Shown here piece after piece: positions 52,401-61,850 of a stretch of 64,000 bases of DNA; the stretch's first letter is position 1; each line of letters opens with the position of its first letter. Position numbers and translations under genes: made by a program. The notes beneath the pieces were generated by a model. The model was not told where the DNA came from and searched no databases. It saw nothing but the letters and a program-made list of their open reading frames with translations. Origin of the DNA: Pelagadaptatus sp034112445 (GTDB lineage Bacteria > Pseudomonadota > Gammaproteobacteria > Pseudomonadales > Cellvibrionaceae); assembly GCA_034112445.1 (NCBI GenBank), contig JAWUVI010000014.1:186001-250000 (forward strand). The letters run 5' to 3'.

Positions 52401-54587
52401 GTGACTCAGCATCAATTTTTTTCTACTTGCCCAAAAGGTATTGAAGGCTTACTTAAGCAAGAATACGACAATCTAGGTTTTGATGATGTCCGTGAAACGG
52501 TTGCCGGTGTTTATTTTACTTCTGACCTTAAGGGCGCTTATCGAGCTTGTCTTTGGACGAGGCTAGCCAACAAGGTTTTGATGCCGCTTGGCGCTTTTCC
52601 TATAGACAGTGCTGAAGAGCTTTATGACGCAATACGAACGATAGACTGGCAGGATTATTTGCGTGGCGACGGTACTCTTCTAGTCGATTTTACAGGTACC
52701 AGTCATTGCATTCGTAACACCCAGTTTGGTGCGGTAAAGATTAAAGATGCGATAGTAGATAGCTTTCGTGAAAATACCGGGCAGAGGCCCAGTGTTGCTA
52801 AAAGTCATCCGGATTTACGCATTAATGCTCGATTGAGCAGAGGTAAGGTGGTTGTCAGTTTAGATTTGTCCGGTGATAGCTTGCACCGACGAGGCTATAG
52901 GACAAGGCAGGGAGCAGCGCCATTAAAAGAGAATTTAGCTGCGGCTTTATTAATTAGGGCGGGATGGATAAATATAGCTGCACAAGGCGGTGCACTGATT
53001 GACCCTATGTGTGGCTCTGGCACGTTGTTGCTTGAAGGGGCGATGATGGCCACCGATAAAGCTCCAGGATTGGATCGTAGTGAATTTGGATTTGAGCGTT
53101 GGTTGAACTTTGACGAAGGTTCATGGCTAGAAGTAAAGTCTGAGGCGCTAGAGCGCTACCGTACAGGTTTAGAAAAACAAATCCCCGAAATTAGGGGTTA
53201 CGATGCAGATCCGCGAGTGATTGACTCGGCGGAATCGAATATAAGTCTAGCTGGATTTGATGATTTGGTTCGTGTCTCATGTAAGCCATTAAAAGCTTTG
53301 GTGCAGCCAACACATAAAACACTAGTGGCGGGTTTGGTTATCACAAATCCTCCTTATGGGGAGCGTTTAGGAGAAACCGAAGAGTTAAAACCGCTATACC
53401 GATTGTTGGGTGATAAGTGCCGCAGTGAATTTAATGGTTGGCAAGCTGCGGTGTTTACAGGAAATCCCGACTTAGGAAAAAATATGGGCTTGCGGGCCTT
53501 TAAAAAATACAAATTATTCAACGGTGCTCTACCAAGTGAACTGTTGCTAATTGATATCAAAGAAGATCAATTTGTTAACGCTCCGCCGCCCAATTCTGTT
53601 CCTAAATCAAATGAGGAAAAATTAGCTGAACTTTCTTCTGGGTCGCAAATGGTGGTTAATAGGTTAAAGAAGAATGCCAAGCAGCTTTCCAAGTGGGTTA
53701 AGCGTGACAATATCAATTGCTACCGTTTATACGATGCAGATATTCCTGAATATTCAGCCGCAATTGATGTTTATGGCGATTTAACTACTAATGGATATGT
53801 ACATGTTCAAGAATACGCTGCACCAAAAACTATAGATGAAGGTAAAGCTTTACAGCGTTTTGACGAAATTGTACAAGCTGTACCAGTCGCTTTAAATGTA
53901 TCTGAAGATAAAATCAGTTTTAAGCAGCGCCGTCGTAATCGCGGTAAGCAGCAATATGAGCGACAAGTTGAACAGAGTCACCCCTTGGTTGAAGTGAGAG
54001 ATGGCTCCGCTAAGGTAATGGTTAATTTGTGGGAATATTTAGATACCGGTCTGTTTCTTGATCATCGTCCAGTAAGGCGAATGATTGGTGATATGGCAAA
54101 AGGTAAAAGCTTTTTGAACTTGTTTTGTTATACCGCTACGGCCACTTTACATGCGGCTTTAGGCGGTGCTAAATCAAGTGTCAGTGTCGACATGTCAAAA
54201 ACATATCTACGCTGGGCAGAGAAGAACTTTACTGTTAATGATATTTCACAAAAGCAACACACCTTGGTTCAAGGTGACTGTGTTAACTGGTTGAGTGAAT
54301 GTCGAGAAGGTTTTGATTTGATATTGTTAGATCCTCCAAGTTTTTCTAATTCAAAGAGAATGGAAGGGGTTTTAGATATTCAGCGTGATCACGTGTCAAT
54401 GATTAATCGTTGTATGGAGTTACTGTTGCCTGGTGGAACACTGATATTTTCTAATAATTTGCGTAGCTTTAAAATGGATTCAGAGGCCTTGGAAAATTAC
54501 ACATTAGAAAACATTACAGATAAAACTATTGATCCTGATTTTCAAAGAAATAAACGGATTCACCAGTGCTGGCTTATAACTCGCTAA
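52401..54587 (+). CDS. rlmL: Bifunctional 23S rRNA methyltransferase RlmK/L
   Basis: A 728-residue fusion. An N-terminal THUMP domain (about 45-155) leads to the RlmL methyltransferase (about 160-390) with DPMCGSGTLLLEGAMMA and TNPPYGERLG, making m2G2445. The C-terminal RlmK half (about 470-725) has FLNLFCYTATATLHAA and LDPPSFSNSKRM, making m7G2069. Start is GTG at 52401 with no strong ribosome site. Its last 14 bp overlap the end of the convergent GIY-YIG gene. Confidence 0.96.
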   Translation: MTQHQFFSTCPKGIEGLLKQEYDNLGFDDVRETVAGVYFTSDLKGAYRACLWTRLANKVLMPLGAFPIDSAEELYDAIRTIDWQDYLRGDGTLLVDFTGTSHCIRNTQFGAVKIKDAIVDSFRENTGQRPSVAKSHPDLRINARLSRGKVVVSLDLSGDSLHRRGYRTRQGAAPLKENLAAALLIRAGWINIAAQGGALIDPMCGSGTLLLEGAMMATDKAPGLDRSEFGFERWLNFDEGSWLEVKSEALERYRTGLEKQIPEIRGYDADPRVIDSAESNISLAGFDDLVRVSCKPLKALVQPTHKTLVAGLVITNPPYGERLGETEELKPLYRLLGDKCRSEFNGWQAAVFTGNPDLGKNMGLRAFKKYKLFNGALPSELLLIDIKEDQFVNAPPPNSVPKSNEEKLAELSSGSQMVVNRLKKNAKQLSKWVKRDNINCYRLYDADIPEYSAAIDVYGDLTTNGYVHVQEYAAPKTIDEGKALQRFDEIVQAVPVALNVSEDKISFKQRRRNRGKQQYERQVEQSHPLVEVRDGSAKVMVNLWEYLDTGLFLDHRPVRRMIGDMAKGKSFLNLFCYTATATLHAALGGAKSSVSVDMSKTYLRWAEKNFTVNDISQKQHTLVQGDCVNWLSECREGFDLILLDPPSFSNSKRMEGVLDIQRDHVSMINRCMELLLPGGTLIFSNNLRSFKMDSEALENYTLENITDKTIDPDFQRNKRIHQCWLITR

Positions 54588-54918
54588 TGGTATTTGGTAT
54601 GTTGAAAATCGCATGCCAATCTTTATTTTTTTGAGTGGTGATGAGATCAATCTTTTGCGTTTTTTTTAATTTCTTAATGTCAGATTCTCTTTTGCTTGCC
54701 GTTGAACGATTATGTTCGGCTTCTACATAGAGTAGGCGTTCAGGTTTGCGGCCGCGAAAAAATTTGGCCCCTGTTTTTTTGTGACAATGTGCATCCCAGC
54801 GTTGACTGATATTATTGGTTATACCAGTGTAAATACGTTGATCACTACTGAGTATCATATAAACAACCCAGTCTTTGTCCTGGCTGAGTTTTATATTGGT
54901 TGTAGCTGCTCTATTCAC
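54574..54918 (-). CDS. GIY-YIG domain protein (YhbQ-like)
   Basis: A 114-residue protein with the GIY-YIG fold: WVVYMILSSDQRIYTGITNN (about 17-36) carries the two Tyr-containing strands, RWDAH follows and GAKFFRGRKPERLLYVE with the conserved Arg comes next; a Glu and Lys-rich helix (SKRESDIKKLKK) completes the domain. Small stand-alone members are putative structure-specific nucleases; E. coli YhbQ is linked to DNA protection. It overlaps the start of the J-domain gene's stop by 4 bp, so both are coupled. Confidence 0.88.
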   Translation of the reverse strand: MNRAATTNIKLSQDKDWVVYMILSSDQRIYTGITNNISQRWDAHCHKKTGAKFFRGRKPERLLYVEAEHNRSTASKRESDIKKLKKTQKIDLITTQKNKDWHAIFNIPNTISEL

Positions 54919-55616
54919 TTACCAAGTAAAAAGTCTTTGGCTTGATTTATTTTGGCAGCTAGATAATCACTGCCGCCCCGATCGGGGTGTACCTTTTGCA
55001 TCAGACTACGATGAGCTGAAATAATATCTTTTTCCTCTGCGCTGTCATCTAATCCTAATATGTTAAGTGCTTCTTTTCGATTGATTTCCGTAGAGGGAGC
55101 AGAGTTTTGTTGAGAGTTTTGTTTAAAGCCTTGTTGAAATCTATAGCGCATATAGGCATTTAAGAGTCTAGCTGAGTCAGCTGATGTTTTTTGATATAGA
55201 TGGCTCAACTCTACTAATTGCTCTTGACTAAGTTCATCTAATTTTTTACCGCTGTATTCACCGGTAAGTATTTCACCCAGCCAGATTCCAGTTTTTGTAT
55301 CGATAATAATCTTTAAATCTTTTGAGGTTAATACAGACGGTTTAAGACGCTGTTGCTGAATCCAGCGTAAAAAAGGTAAAGACTTAACGATGAAACTTCC
55401 TATTTGGCGGGTGAAAGGTAATGTCGCGGCAATAACAGCGCCTATCCAGTGCAGCCTGCCGGTAGCGGCTAATGCAATAACTACCAATACAACCAGATAA
55501 CCACTGTACTTAATTAATAATTGACGGCGTTGAGCTGGAGGTTGTTGGCGTAGAAAGCTGATGATGTTTAAGGCTAAAAATATAACCCCAGCAAAAAGAA
55601 TAACTCGGATAATCAC
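54915..55616 (-). CDS. Membrane-anchored J-domain protein
   Basis: A 233-residue protein. Two hydrophobic segments (about 3-18 and 36-72) anchor it, and the C-terminal 55 residues are a J domain with the HPD motif in KVHPDRGGSDYLAAKINQA. The size and the compact J domain recall the Tim14/DjlA-like membrane co-chaperones that recruit DnaK to the inner membrane. It is the fourth gene of a minus-strand run that starts with the phosphatase gene, though an 81-bp gap separates it from the gene before. Confidence 0.85.
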   Translation of the reverse strand: MIIRVILFAGVIFLALNIISFLRQQPPAQRRQLLIKYSGYLVVLVVIALAATGRLHWIGAVIAATLPFTRQIGSFIVKSLPFLRWIQQQRLKPSVLTSKDLKIIIDTKTGIWLGEILTGEYSGKKLDELSQEQLVELSHLYQKTSADSARLLNAYMRYRFQQGFKQNSQQNSAPSTEINRKEALNILGLDDSAEEKDIISAHRSLMQKVHPDRGGSDYLAAKINQAKDFLLGK

Positions 55617-55697
55617 ACGCTTTCTCCATATAAAAAATATACCGGAAGCTTACGGAATATAGTGGGTTGACTCAAGTGATGAGATAGAACGAAGACA

Positions 55698-56102
55698 TTA
55701 TTGAGGCGTTACTTCGTTCACTGCTTCTAGAGTGCCTCTACGTTGTTCATTTTCAAGCCGATAAGAGTACTTTAATTGAAAGGCAATGTGTTCGTGCTTC
55801 ATCCATTCAATCATGGTATCGATAACTGCGACAGGGGGATAGCCTTCAGTTTCAAACTCTATGGTCATATTTTCTTGAAGATGGTCAGAGTGCTCTCGTT
55901 TTATCCAATTTACCCAAATGCCGCGGAGTTCATTGTCATTGACCGACATTGAAGATAATAGATTGACGAAGGCATCAAATTTGAAATGTTGGGGGCTTAG
56001 GGTAGCGGTTTCATTGCTTCTATTTTGAAACCCTGCCGCCAGAATTCTGTCTATATCTCTAGACGGTAATAGGATATTTAAAGTATTAAAGCATGTCGTC
56101 AT
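55698..56102 (-). CDS. Hypothetical protein behind the Ser/Thr kinase gene
   Basis: A 134-residue soluble, acidic protein that I do not recognise. It has no signal peptide, no membrane segment and a single Cys (residue 4). Predicted features by eye: an N-terminal helix with LPSRDIDRILAAGF, a central FDAFVNLLSSMSV helix, and a strand-like MTIEFETEGYPPVAVIDTMIEWM. It begins 44 bp after the kinase gene on the same strand and may be a target or partner of the kinase (inference from position only). Confidence 0.6.
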   Translation of the reverse strand: MTTCFNTLNILLPSRDIDRILAAGFQNRSNETATLSPQHFKFDAFVNLLSSMSVNDNELRGIWVNWIKREHSDHLQENMTIEFETEGYPPVAVIDTMIEWMKHEHIAFQLKYSYRLENEQRRGTLEAVNEVTPQ

Positions 56103-56146
56103 AATGGGCTTTCAAATATATCAATTGATGTTATAAGGTCTAGTTA

Positions 56147-58534
56147 CTAATAAAGGTCAACGGCTATCCGAAATCCAACATCCGTATAGTTTTTATTTGT
56201 TTGGCGTTTGTCTCTCGCAAAACTGGTGAGAGTTTTCTCGGTTGTTTTAACGGAGCCGCCACGTACAGAACGTTGCTGACAGTATTTTTTGCTAACAGCA
56301 GAAGTGTTTTTAGGTGCCCCCAAGTAATGATCTACGTAACAATCCTGTACCCATTCGGCGACATTGCCAGCGGTATCATAGAGTTTGAACGGGTTGGGCT
56401 TATAAAATCCTACCGGTGTTGTTTTGGTATTAAAAAAAGTGGTGTGTTGGGTGTCACAGCCGCGCCTACAATTGGCTTTATCTCCGACCTTTTCATTACC
56501 CCACCAATAGTCACTGGTACTTCCCGCTCTGGCGATGTATTCCCATTCAGACTCGCTTAATAAACGATATTTTTTTCCTGTAACTTTCTTCAGCCAAGCA
56601 GCATAGTCAGTGGCCTTTTCCCACGATACGTTAATGACTGGACGGCTGCCTTTACCCCAGCCGTTGTGGTTGGGTGTTTTGTTGTTGGTTGCTCTAGCAA
56701 ATTTTTCATAATCGGAAAATGTAATTTCGTATTGGCTTACGGCAAAAGGTTGCTCTATATAAACACGTCTCTCCGGTGCTGTAGAACTGGAATTTTTATT
56801 ACCCATAATAAAGCTACCGGAAGGGATAATAACCATAGCCGGACCTTTTTCCCCCTTACTTATAACATTGTGGAAGATGCTTCCAGGTGTCGGTTGTTTT
56901 TTTAAATTAACGATAATAGATTTTTTTTCGTTACTTATATCGATCCACTCTTCATAAAGGTCATAACCTTCTTTAGAGACTTGAATCTGGTAGCGACCAG
57001 GTATTAGAGGAATGTCCGAATAATACCTATCTGGAATGTTCATGATTTTAATGTCGGCATTAATTGGTTTAGCTGTGACGCTCAAGCTATATTTTCTGGG
57101 CTTTGGCTGCTCAGGCATAATTTTTTGTTTATCATTTTCAAGTAATACTAAAGAAGTTTTTTCCTTCAATTTAGGAGTATTTATGGTTGATGCTAAGCTT
57201 TTAGCTTGATCAATTATGCTTTTATTATTGAGCGCTGGATTTCTTAATGGCTCCTCTTGCTTCGGTGAGATGCTTACCTGTTTCTCTGAGCGAGCAGTTT
57301 GCTTAAGTAAATTATGTAAAACTATAGTTGTACTTTTAGCCACATTTTGTACTGATTCGGGTATGAGTTGGCGAGTACTGGTTGAAAGGCGAGTAACTGA
57401 GAGACTGAATGCTCCCCAGGCTATTAAAACCACTAAAATCAAGAGTAGATATTTCGCGGACGAATTAGACTTTTTGTTCACAGAGCCTTGATGGTGGACC
57501 GCTCTATGAATTCGAGTGGAAATAATCGTATTTAATTCATTACCTTGTCGAGAAACCTTCGTTATTTCATGGTTGGATCTGCGATATATCCCTCGGTTTG
57601 GTAGCCAGCGCCAGCTAAATATCCATTTTAAGATTTTTTTAGTCTGTTCTCCTAATGATAAGGATACGATAATTATTAAGGCTTTCAATAGTGACAGAGC
57701 TTGAATGGTTGAGGACTCAGTACCGGATATATAATTTGGTGAACGGCGATTTTGAGTATCATCCATAGCGTCAATGACTTGTTGGCCTTGCTGGAATCGA
57801 TCGTCAGGCTCCTTTGCTAAAAGCTTATTTAAGGTCGATTGAAACAAAGCGTATTGTGCTGGGAGGTTAGGAATAGGTGCGGTTAGGTGCTTGATTGCAA
57901 CCGCTACAGCATCGTCAGCTTGAAAGGGGATGCTGCCGGTCAGCATTTCATAGAAAACAATACCGAGGCTGTATATGTCAGAGCGGCCGTCTATTGATTT
58001 TCCTCTTGCTTGTTCTGGACTCATGTAGTGCGGGGTACCCACAACCATTCCTGCATTGGTTGTTTGAGTGCTGGTACTTACTGCTTTGGCGACACCAAAA
58101 TCTGAAAGGACGGCCGTACCGTCTTCACGGAATAATATGTTTTCAGGTTTAATGTCTCTATGGATATAACCCTTATTATGGGCATGCTCTAATGCGCCTG
58201 AAATCTCTTTCATTATGCGCAAAACTTCGTGAGTACCTAAGCTTGACGCCATTTTGTCGTGCAGTGAGCCGCCAGGGAGATAATCCATAGCAATATAATT
58301 AAGACTTTTATAGCGGCCGATATCATAGACAGAAACAATGTTCGGGTGAGATAACTGACCAACAATATTTGCTTCACGTTGAAATCGTTCACTGAAAACC
58401 GGGTCAGAATTAAGTGCTGGCGACATTATTTTTAGAGCAACTTCTCGGCCAACACTAAGTTGTATTGCAAGGTAGACCGTAGACATGCCACCTTGGTTAA
58501 TCTTTCGAATGATTCTGTATCCGGGTATCTGCAT
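56147..58534 (-). CDS. Membrane Ser/Thr protein kinase with PEGA and SUMF1/FGE-like domains
   Basis: A 795-residue receptor-like kinase. Residues 5-262 are a complete Hanks-type kinase: GGMSTVY loop, Lys in VALKIM, HRDIKPENILF, DFG in LSDFGVAK and SPEQ. A hydrophobic stretch near 285 and a membrane helix at about 362-385 follow. Outside the membrane come a PEGA-like domain (about 478-545) and a SUMF1/FGE-like domain (about 550-793) with WEYIARAG, NVAEW, RGGS and a final GFRIA. The FGE cysteine pair expected after RGGS is missing, so this domain should bind rather than oxidise. Two bp after the PP2C gene. Confidence 0.9.
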   Translation of the reverse strand: MQIPGYRIIRKINQGGMSTVYLAIQLSVGREVALKIMSPALNSDPVFSERFQREANIVGQLSHPNIVSVYDIGRYKSLNYIAMDYLPGGSLHDKMASSLGTHEVLRIMKEISGALEHAHNKGYIHRDIKPENILFREDGTAVLSDFGVAKAVSTSTQTTNAGMVVGTPHYMSPEQARGKSIDGRSDIYSLGIVFYEMLTGSIPFQADDAVAVAIKHLTAPIPNLPAQYALFQSTLNKLLAKEPDDRFQQGQQVIDAMDDTQNRRSPNYISGTESSTIQALSLLKALIIIVSLSLGEQTKKILKWIFSWRWLPNRGIYRRSNHEITKVSRQGNELNTIISTRIHRAVHHQGSVNKKSNSSAKYLLLILVVLIAWGAFSLSVTRLSTSTRQLIPESVQNVAKSTTIVLHNLLKQTARSEKQVSISPKQEEPLRNPALNNKSIIDQAKSLASTINTPKLKEKTSLVLLENDKQKIMPEQPKPRKYSLSVTAKPINADIKIMNIPDRYYSDIPLIPGRYQIQVSKEGYDLYEEWIDISNEKKSIIVNLKKQPTPGSIFHNVISKGEKGPAMVIIPSGSFIMGNKNSSSTAPERRVYIEQPFAVSQYEITFSDYEKFARATNNKTPNHNGWGKGSRPVINVSWEKATDYAAWLKKVTGKKYRLLSESEWEYIARAGSTSDYWWGNEKVGDKANCRRGCDTQHTTFFNTKTTPVGFYKPNPFKLYDTAGNVAEWVQDCYVDHYLGAPKNTSAVSKKYCQQRSVRGGSVKTTEKTLTSFARDKRQTNKNYTDVGFRIAVDLY

Positions 58535-58536
58535 CT

Positions 58537-59412
58537 CTAATTACCCTTAAAGATCCAAAAGCCGATTATAATAAGGCTGATAAAAGCCATTGTGTAGAGG
58601 GTATTATCCAACCAGTTATATGGTGTCACTGCGGGTAGTAAGCGCGATGTGTCGACCTCTTTATTTATTGGCGCGAGGATTGGTGATTCGATGATTTGAA
58701 TTGTGGTGTTATCTCTAGCCCCTTTGCTTAATGTTTCATGCAGTAATTGATTTATGGCGATTTCGGATGAAGGTGCTTGGCAAAGGATGTTGGCTATTTG
58801 AGTATTATCTAGCTCGCTAGTTAGGCCGTCACTGCACAATAGAATCCATTGGTTTTCGTGCCACTGTCCTAAAATGGTTTCAACCTGAATATCAGATTTG
58901 CCCTTTAATCCAATACATTGAGTGATTATATTTTTGTCTGGGTGATCTTTGACTTCTGCTGGGGTAATTGCGCCGCTATCGAGCAGAGTTTGTACATAAG
59001 AGTGGTCAATCGTTAATTGTTCTAATTGCCCTCCATTTGTAGTTGATGTCCAGAGATAGGCTCGGCTGTCCCCAACCCAGGACACCTGATAATTATTTTC
59101 ACTGTAGGTCTTTAACGCGACAACAGTAGATCCCATGCCTTCTGCGCCAAGACCTCGTGTTGTAGCATCGATGACTGCTCTGTGTGCTGCATGGATAGCT
59201 TCTTCTAATGAGACCTCTGAAATACTTAAGCCTTGGATGGTCGACCTTGTAATATCACTAGCGACTTCCCCCGCTGCGTGTCCACCCATACCATCAGCAA
59301 CCAGCCATAAGCCGAGTTGAGGATCACTTAGGTAGCAATCTTCATTGCTGTCCCGGTGTAGGCCTTTATCGGTTAATGAGTGTGAGGATAATGTGGGGTG
59401 TTTTTGTTTCAT
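58537..59412 (-). CDS. PP2C-type Ser/Thr phosphatase, membrane-anchored
   Basis: A 291-residue protein. The PP2C domain (about 8-245) has all metal-site motifs: RDSNEDCY, LVADGMGGHAAGE, WVGDSRAYLW, LLCSDGLTSEL and GARDNTTIQI. A single membrane helix (about 270-288) ends the protein with the phosphatase in the cytosol. It should reverse phosphorylation by the kinase encoded 2 bp downstream. The pair resembles PppA/PpkA or Stp/Pkn sets. It is divergent from the double-FHA gene, 173 bp away. Confidence 0.92.
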   Translation of the reverse strand: MKQKHPTLSSHSLTDKGLHRDSNEDCYLSDPQLGLWLVADGMGGHAAGEVASDITRSTIQGLSISEVSLEEAIHAAHRAVIDATTRGLGAEGMGSTVVALKTYSENNYQVSWVGDSRAYLWTSTTNGGQLEQLTIDHSYVQTLLDSGAITPAEVKDHPDKNIITQCIGLKGKSDIQVETILGQWHENQWILLCSDGLTSELDNTQIANILCQAPSSEIAINQLLHETLSKGARDNTTIQIIESPILAPINKEVDTSRLLPAVTPYNWLDNTLYTMAFISLIIIGFWIFKGN

Positions 59413-59585
59413 TTTGAGATTATTAACATTGTTGAAAATCTAAGAGTAGATTAGCTGAATCTGAGGGAAAATATCCAAATATTTTACCTAACCTATTGAT
59501 TATATGAGCGCTTCTAATCCATTATCAATAATATTGATATTATGTTCCATTCATCGTTTACATTTTTATAGGTTAGTTACGAAAT

Positions 59586-60473
59586 ATGTTAAAGCTCCAG
59601 AATAAAGACGGCCTGAAGCCCACTAATGGGGTATGGCTGGTTGAACCGAAAGTTGTTGTTGGCTTGTCTGGAGAAAATGATCTTGTAATCGACGGTAAGG
59701 GTGTTGAAGACGTCCATGCAGAAATTCTAGTTCAGCATGAGAAACTTGGCTTTAGATTGCGGGCTCAATCATCGTTTGCTTTGATTAATGGAAAAACGGT
59801 AAAAGATTCTCGTGTTTATAAATTAGAGTTGGGTGACGTGCTTACTGTGGGTGATCAGGAGTTACAGATAATTGATCCCAAAAAAGAATTTAAGCCGACA
59901 TCAGCATTATTAAATCGTGAAAAAAGTAATTCAGGCTGGGCGTTAAAGGCCAATAATGCAGCATTATCCAATCGTGTTTACCCTCTATTAAATGAAATGA
60001 TTGTAGGTCGTTCAAGTGACTGCGATATTACTTTGGCTGTCGCTCATTTATCTAGGCGGCATGCAAAGCTCATTGTCTTAGATGGTTTGTTATACGTCAA
60101 AGATCTTGGGTCATCGAATGGAACCTATCTGAATGGTGAGAAAGTTACTGACGCTAGAGTAAAACGAGGTGATGAAATTCGTTTTGATACTTTGGTATTT
60201 GGAGTTATGGGACCCTCTGATGATATGGATAAAACGTCAGTAAGGTCTGTTGCATCGATTGAAAAAAATCGATCTAAAGCTGAGGTAAGTGAAGAGAAAT
60301 CGACGTCGAGAGAGGCTTTAAAGAGTCGTGTAGAAAAACAACGAAATACACTGAAGCCTAAAATTGATACCGGTGTTGTAACTGCTAAAACTGCCGAGTC
60401 CTCCCATAATTTTTGGATTGGGCTGGTATTAATTTCAGTGATAGCTGTCGGTGCCTGGTTAACGCTAGGTTAA
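59586..60473 (+). CDS. Double FHA-domain membrane protein
   Basis: A 295-residue protein. Residues 10-95 form a diverged FHA domain (LVEPKVVVGLSGENDL, with GRS lost). Residues 125-220 are a classic FHA domain: VGRSSDCDI, LSRRHAKL and SSNGTYLNG, with Arg, Ser and Asn for phosphothreonine binding. A basic linker and a C-terminal membrane helix (about 273-293) follow. It is likely the phosphothreonine reader for the kinase and phosphatase encoded divergently next to it; all three proteins carry one membrane anchor. Confidence 0.9.
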   Translation: MLKLQNKDGLKPTNGVWLVEPKVVVGLSGENDLVIDGKGVEDVHAEILVQHEKLGFRLRAQSSFALINGKTVKDSRVYKLELGDVLTVGDQELQIIDPKKEFKPTSALLNREKSNSGWALKANNAALSNRVYPLLNEMIVGRSSDCDITLAVAHLSRRHAKLIVLDGLLYVKDLGSSNGTYLNGEKVTDARVKRGDEIRFDTLVFGVMGPSDDMDKTSVRSVASIEKNRSKAEVSEEKSTSREALKSRVEKQRNTLKPKIDTGVVTAKTAESSHNFWIGLVLISVIAVGAWLTLG

Positions 60474-60590
60474 AGTTTGTTATTAATCTGTTTTTTTATA
60501 GAGCAATAAGTTCTTAACGGGAGTGTAATGCTTGCCGATAAGACTACTAACGACCCTTAATGTTTTAGGGGTAAGCGGTAGGAGTAACCC

Positions 60591-61784
60591 ATGGATTCAT
60601 CACTAATAGCCACATCAAATCAGACAAAAAACCATCGCTTTTTAGCGCCGGAAAAAGAGTCTTTAACAAAGTTACCTGCAAATGTGGGTGCAGCTAATGC
60701 TTCTAGTCAAGATGCGGCTCCTTCGGCTATTTATTTTCATTCTACTCATTCAGAGCAATCTGTTTACACGGCTAAAACGAATAATGTTGAATCTATCCAA
60801 AAGCCTCAAAATGGATCTGATATAGCTTCTCGCAATATCCTAGTGTTTATTGAGCGGCAGCTGGCTTTTGATGTGGCTGACGGCGCTTCACAGGAAGATC
60901 TGAGTTCTAGAATAGAAGCGGGTTTGTCTGGCTTTAAAGTGGGTTTTGAGTCGGCCAAAGATGATTTAAAAAGCCTTGATGCTCTTGATGACAAGTTGAG
61001 TGTTGAAATACAACAAACTTACGATAAAGTTTTATCTGGAATTGAGACCTTAAAAGAAAAATATATTGAAGGGTATAAATCCAATACAGATTCTAAATCA
61101 AATCCAAGTGCTTCAAGTGCCTCACCCAAGGTAGAAAGCACACAAACAATCTCTGCTCTGTCGGCACATAAAAATGAATTTAGTTTCTCAGTAACGACTT
61201 TAGAAGGTGATGTGGTTACTTTAAATACATCTTCATTAAAGGAGTTGGTCTCAGATAGCTTTGTTTCTAGCGGGCAGTCAAATAAATTCACCAGTATTTT
61301 TCAGTCTGAACGTGTAGAAAATAATTTTTTGTTTTCAGTTGATGGCGAATTAGATGCAGGAGAAATGAAATCCATTAATAAACTGTTGCACCAGGTTAAT
61401 GATTTGGCTGAAACGTTTTTTTCAGGTGGTTTTCAAGCCGCATTTGAGGAGGCAATGCAGCTGGGATTAGACAGTAAAGAGCTCAGTGCTTTTTCATTGA
61501 ATCTAACACAAACCTCCGTACAAAAAGCCACTTCAGCTTACCAGTCGGCCGGACAGCACGACGGCTTGAGTTCTACCAAGTCGAGATCTAATGCACTGCA
61601 GGAAAAATTAGAGCCGTTAGGTCAGTATGTTCGTGATTTGTTAGAATCTGTACAAACGGCATCCGCTTTTCAGTACCCAGAACGTTTAATAAGTGATCTG
61701 GCAGGTTTGTTTGATGGCGCTCAAAGTAAGGCTTTTAAAGATTCCTTGATGAGCCTCTTGGTTGGTGAAGACTCTAAAGCTTGA
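60591..61784 (+). CDS. DUF5610 domain protein
   Basis: A 397-residue Ser/Ala-rich protein. The DUF5610-like segment lies at about 80-160 (VFIERQLAFDVADGAS, GLSGFKVGFESAKDDL, ETLKEKYIEGY). The rest is mostly helical with long Ser-rich linkers (near 40 and 165-180) and no signal peptide or membrane segment. It starts 117 bp after the FHA gene, with GGAG upstream of the ATG, and could be co-transcribed with it. Function unknown; the linkers would offer many phosphorylation sites. Confidence 0.7.
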   Translation: MDSSLIATSNQTKNHRFLAPEKESLTKLPANVGAANASSQDAAPSAIYFHSTHSEQSVYTAKTNNVESIQKPQNGSDIASRNILVFIERQLAFDVADGASQEDLSSRIEAGLSGFKVGFESAKDDLKSLDALDDKLSVEIQQTYDKVLSGIETLKEKYIEGYKSNTDSKSNPSASSASPKVESTQTISALSAHKNEFSFSVTTLEGDVVTLNTSSLKELVSDSFVSSGQSNKFTSIFQSERVENNFLFSVDGELDAGEMKSINKLLHQVNDLAETFFSGGFQAAFEEAMQLGLDSKELSAFSLNLTQTSVQKATSAYQSAGQHDGLSSTKSRSNALQEKLEPLGQYVRDLLESVQTASAFQYPERLISDLAGLFDGAQSKAFKDSLMSLLVGEDSKA

Positions 61785-61850
61785 GTGAATAGTTTGAATT
61801 TCATCCGGTATCTCGTTTAGGATTGATTCTCCAATGTAAATGAGGTGATT

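Noticed and set aside
56147..56500. C-type-lectin/FGE-like C-terminus of the kinase as a diversity-generating retroelement target
   Set aside because: No reverse transcriptase gene, template repeat or matching variable repeat was seen in the window.
56201..57704. Plus-strand frames opposite the kinase gene
   Set aside because: Antisense to conserved PEGA and FGE-like domains, without start signals.
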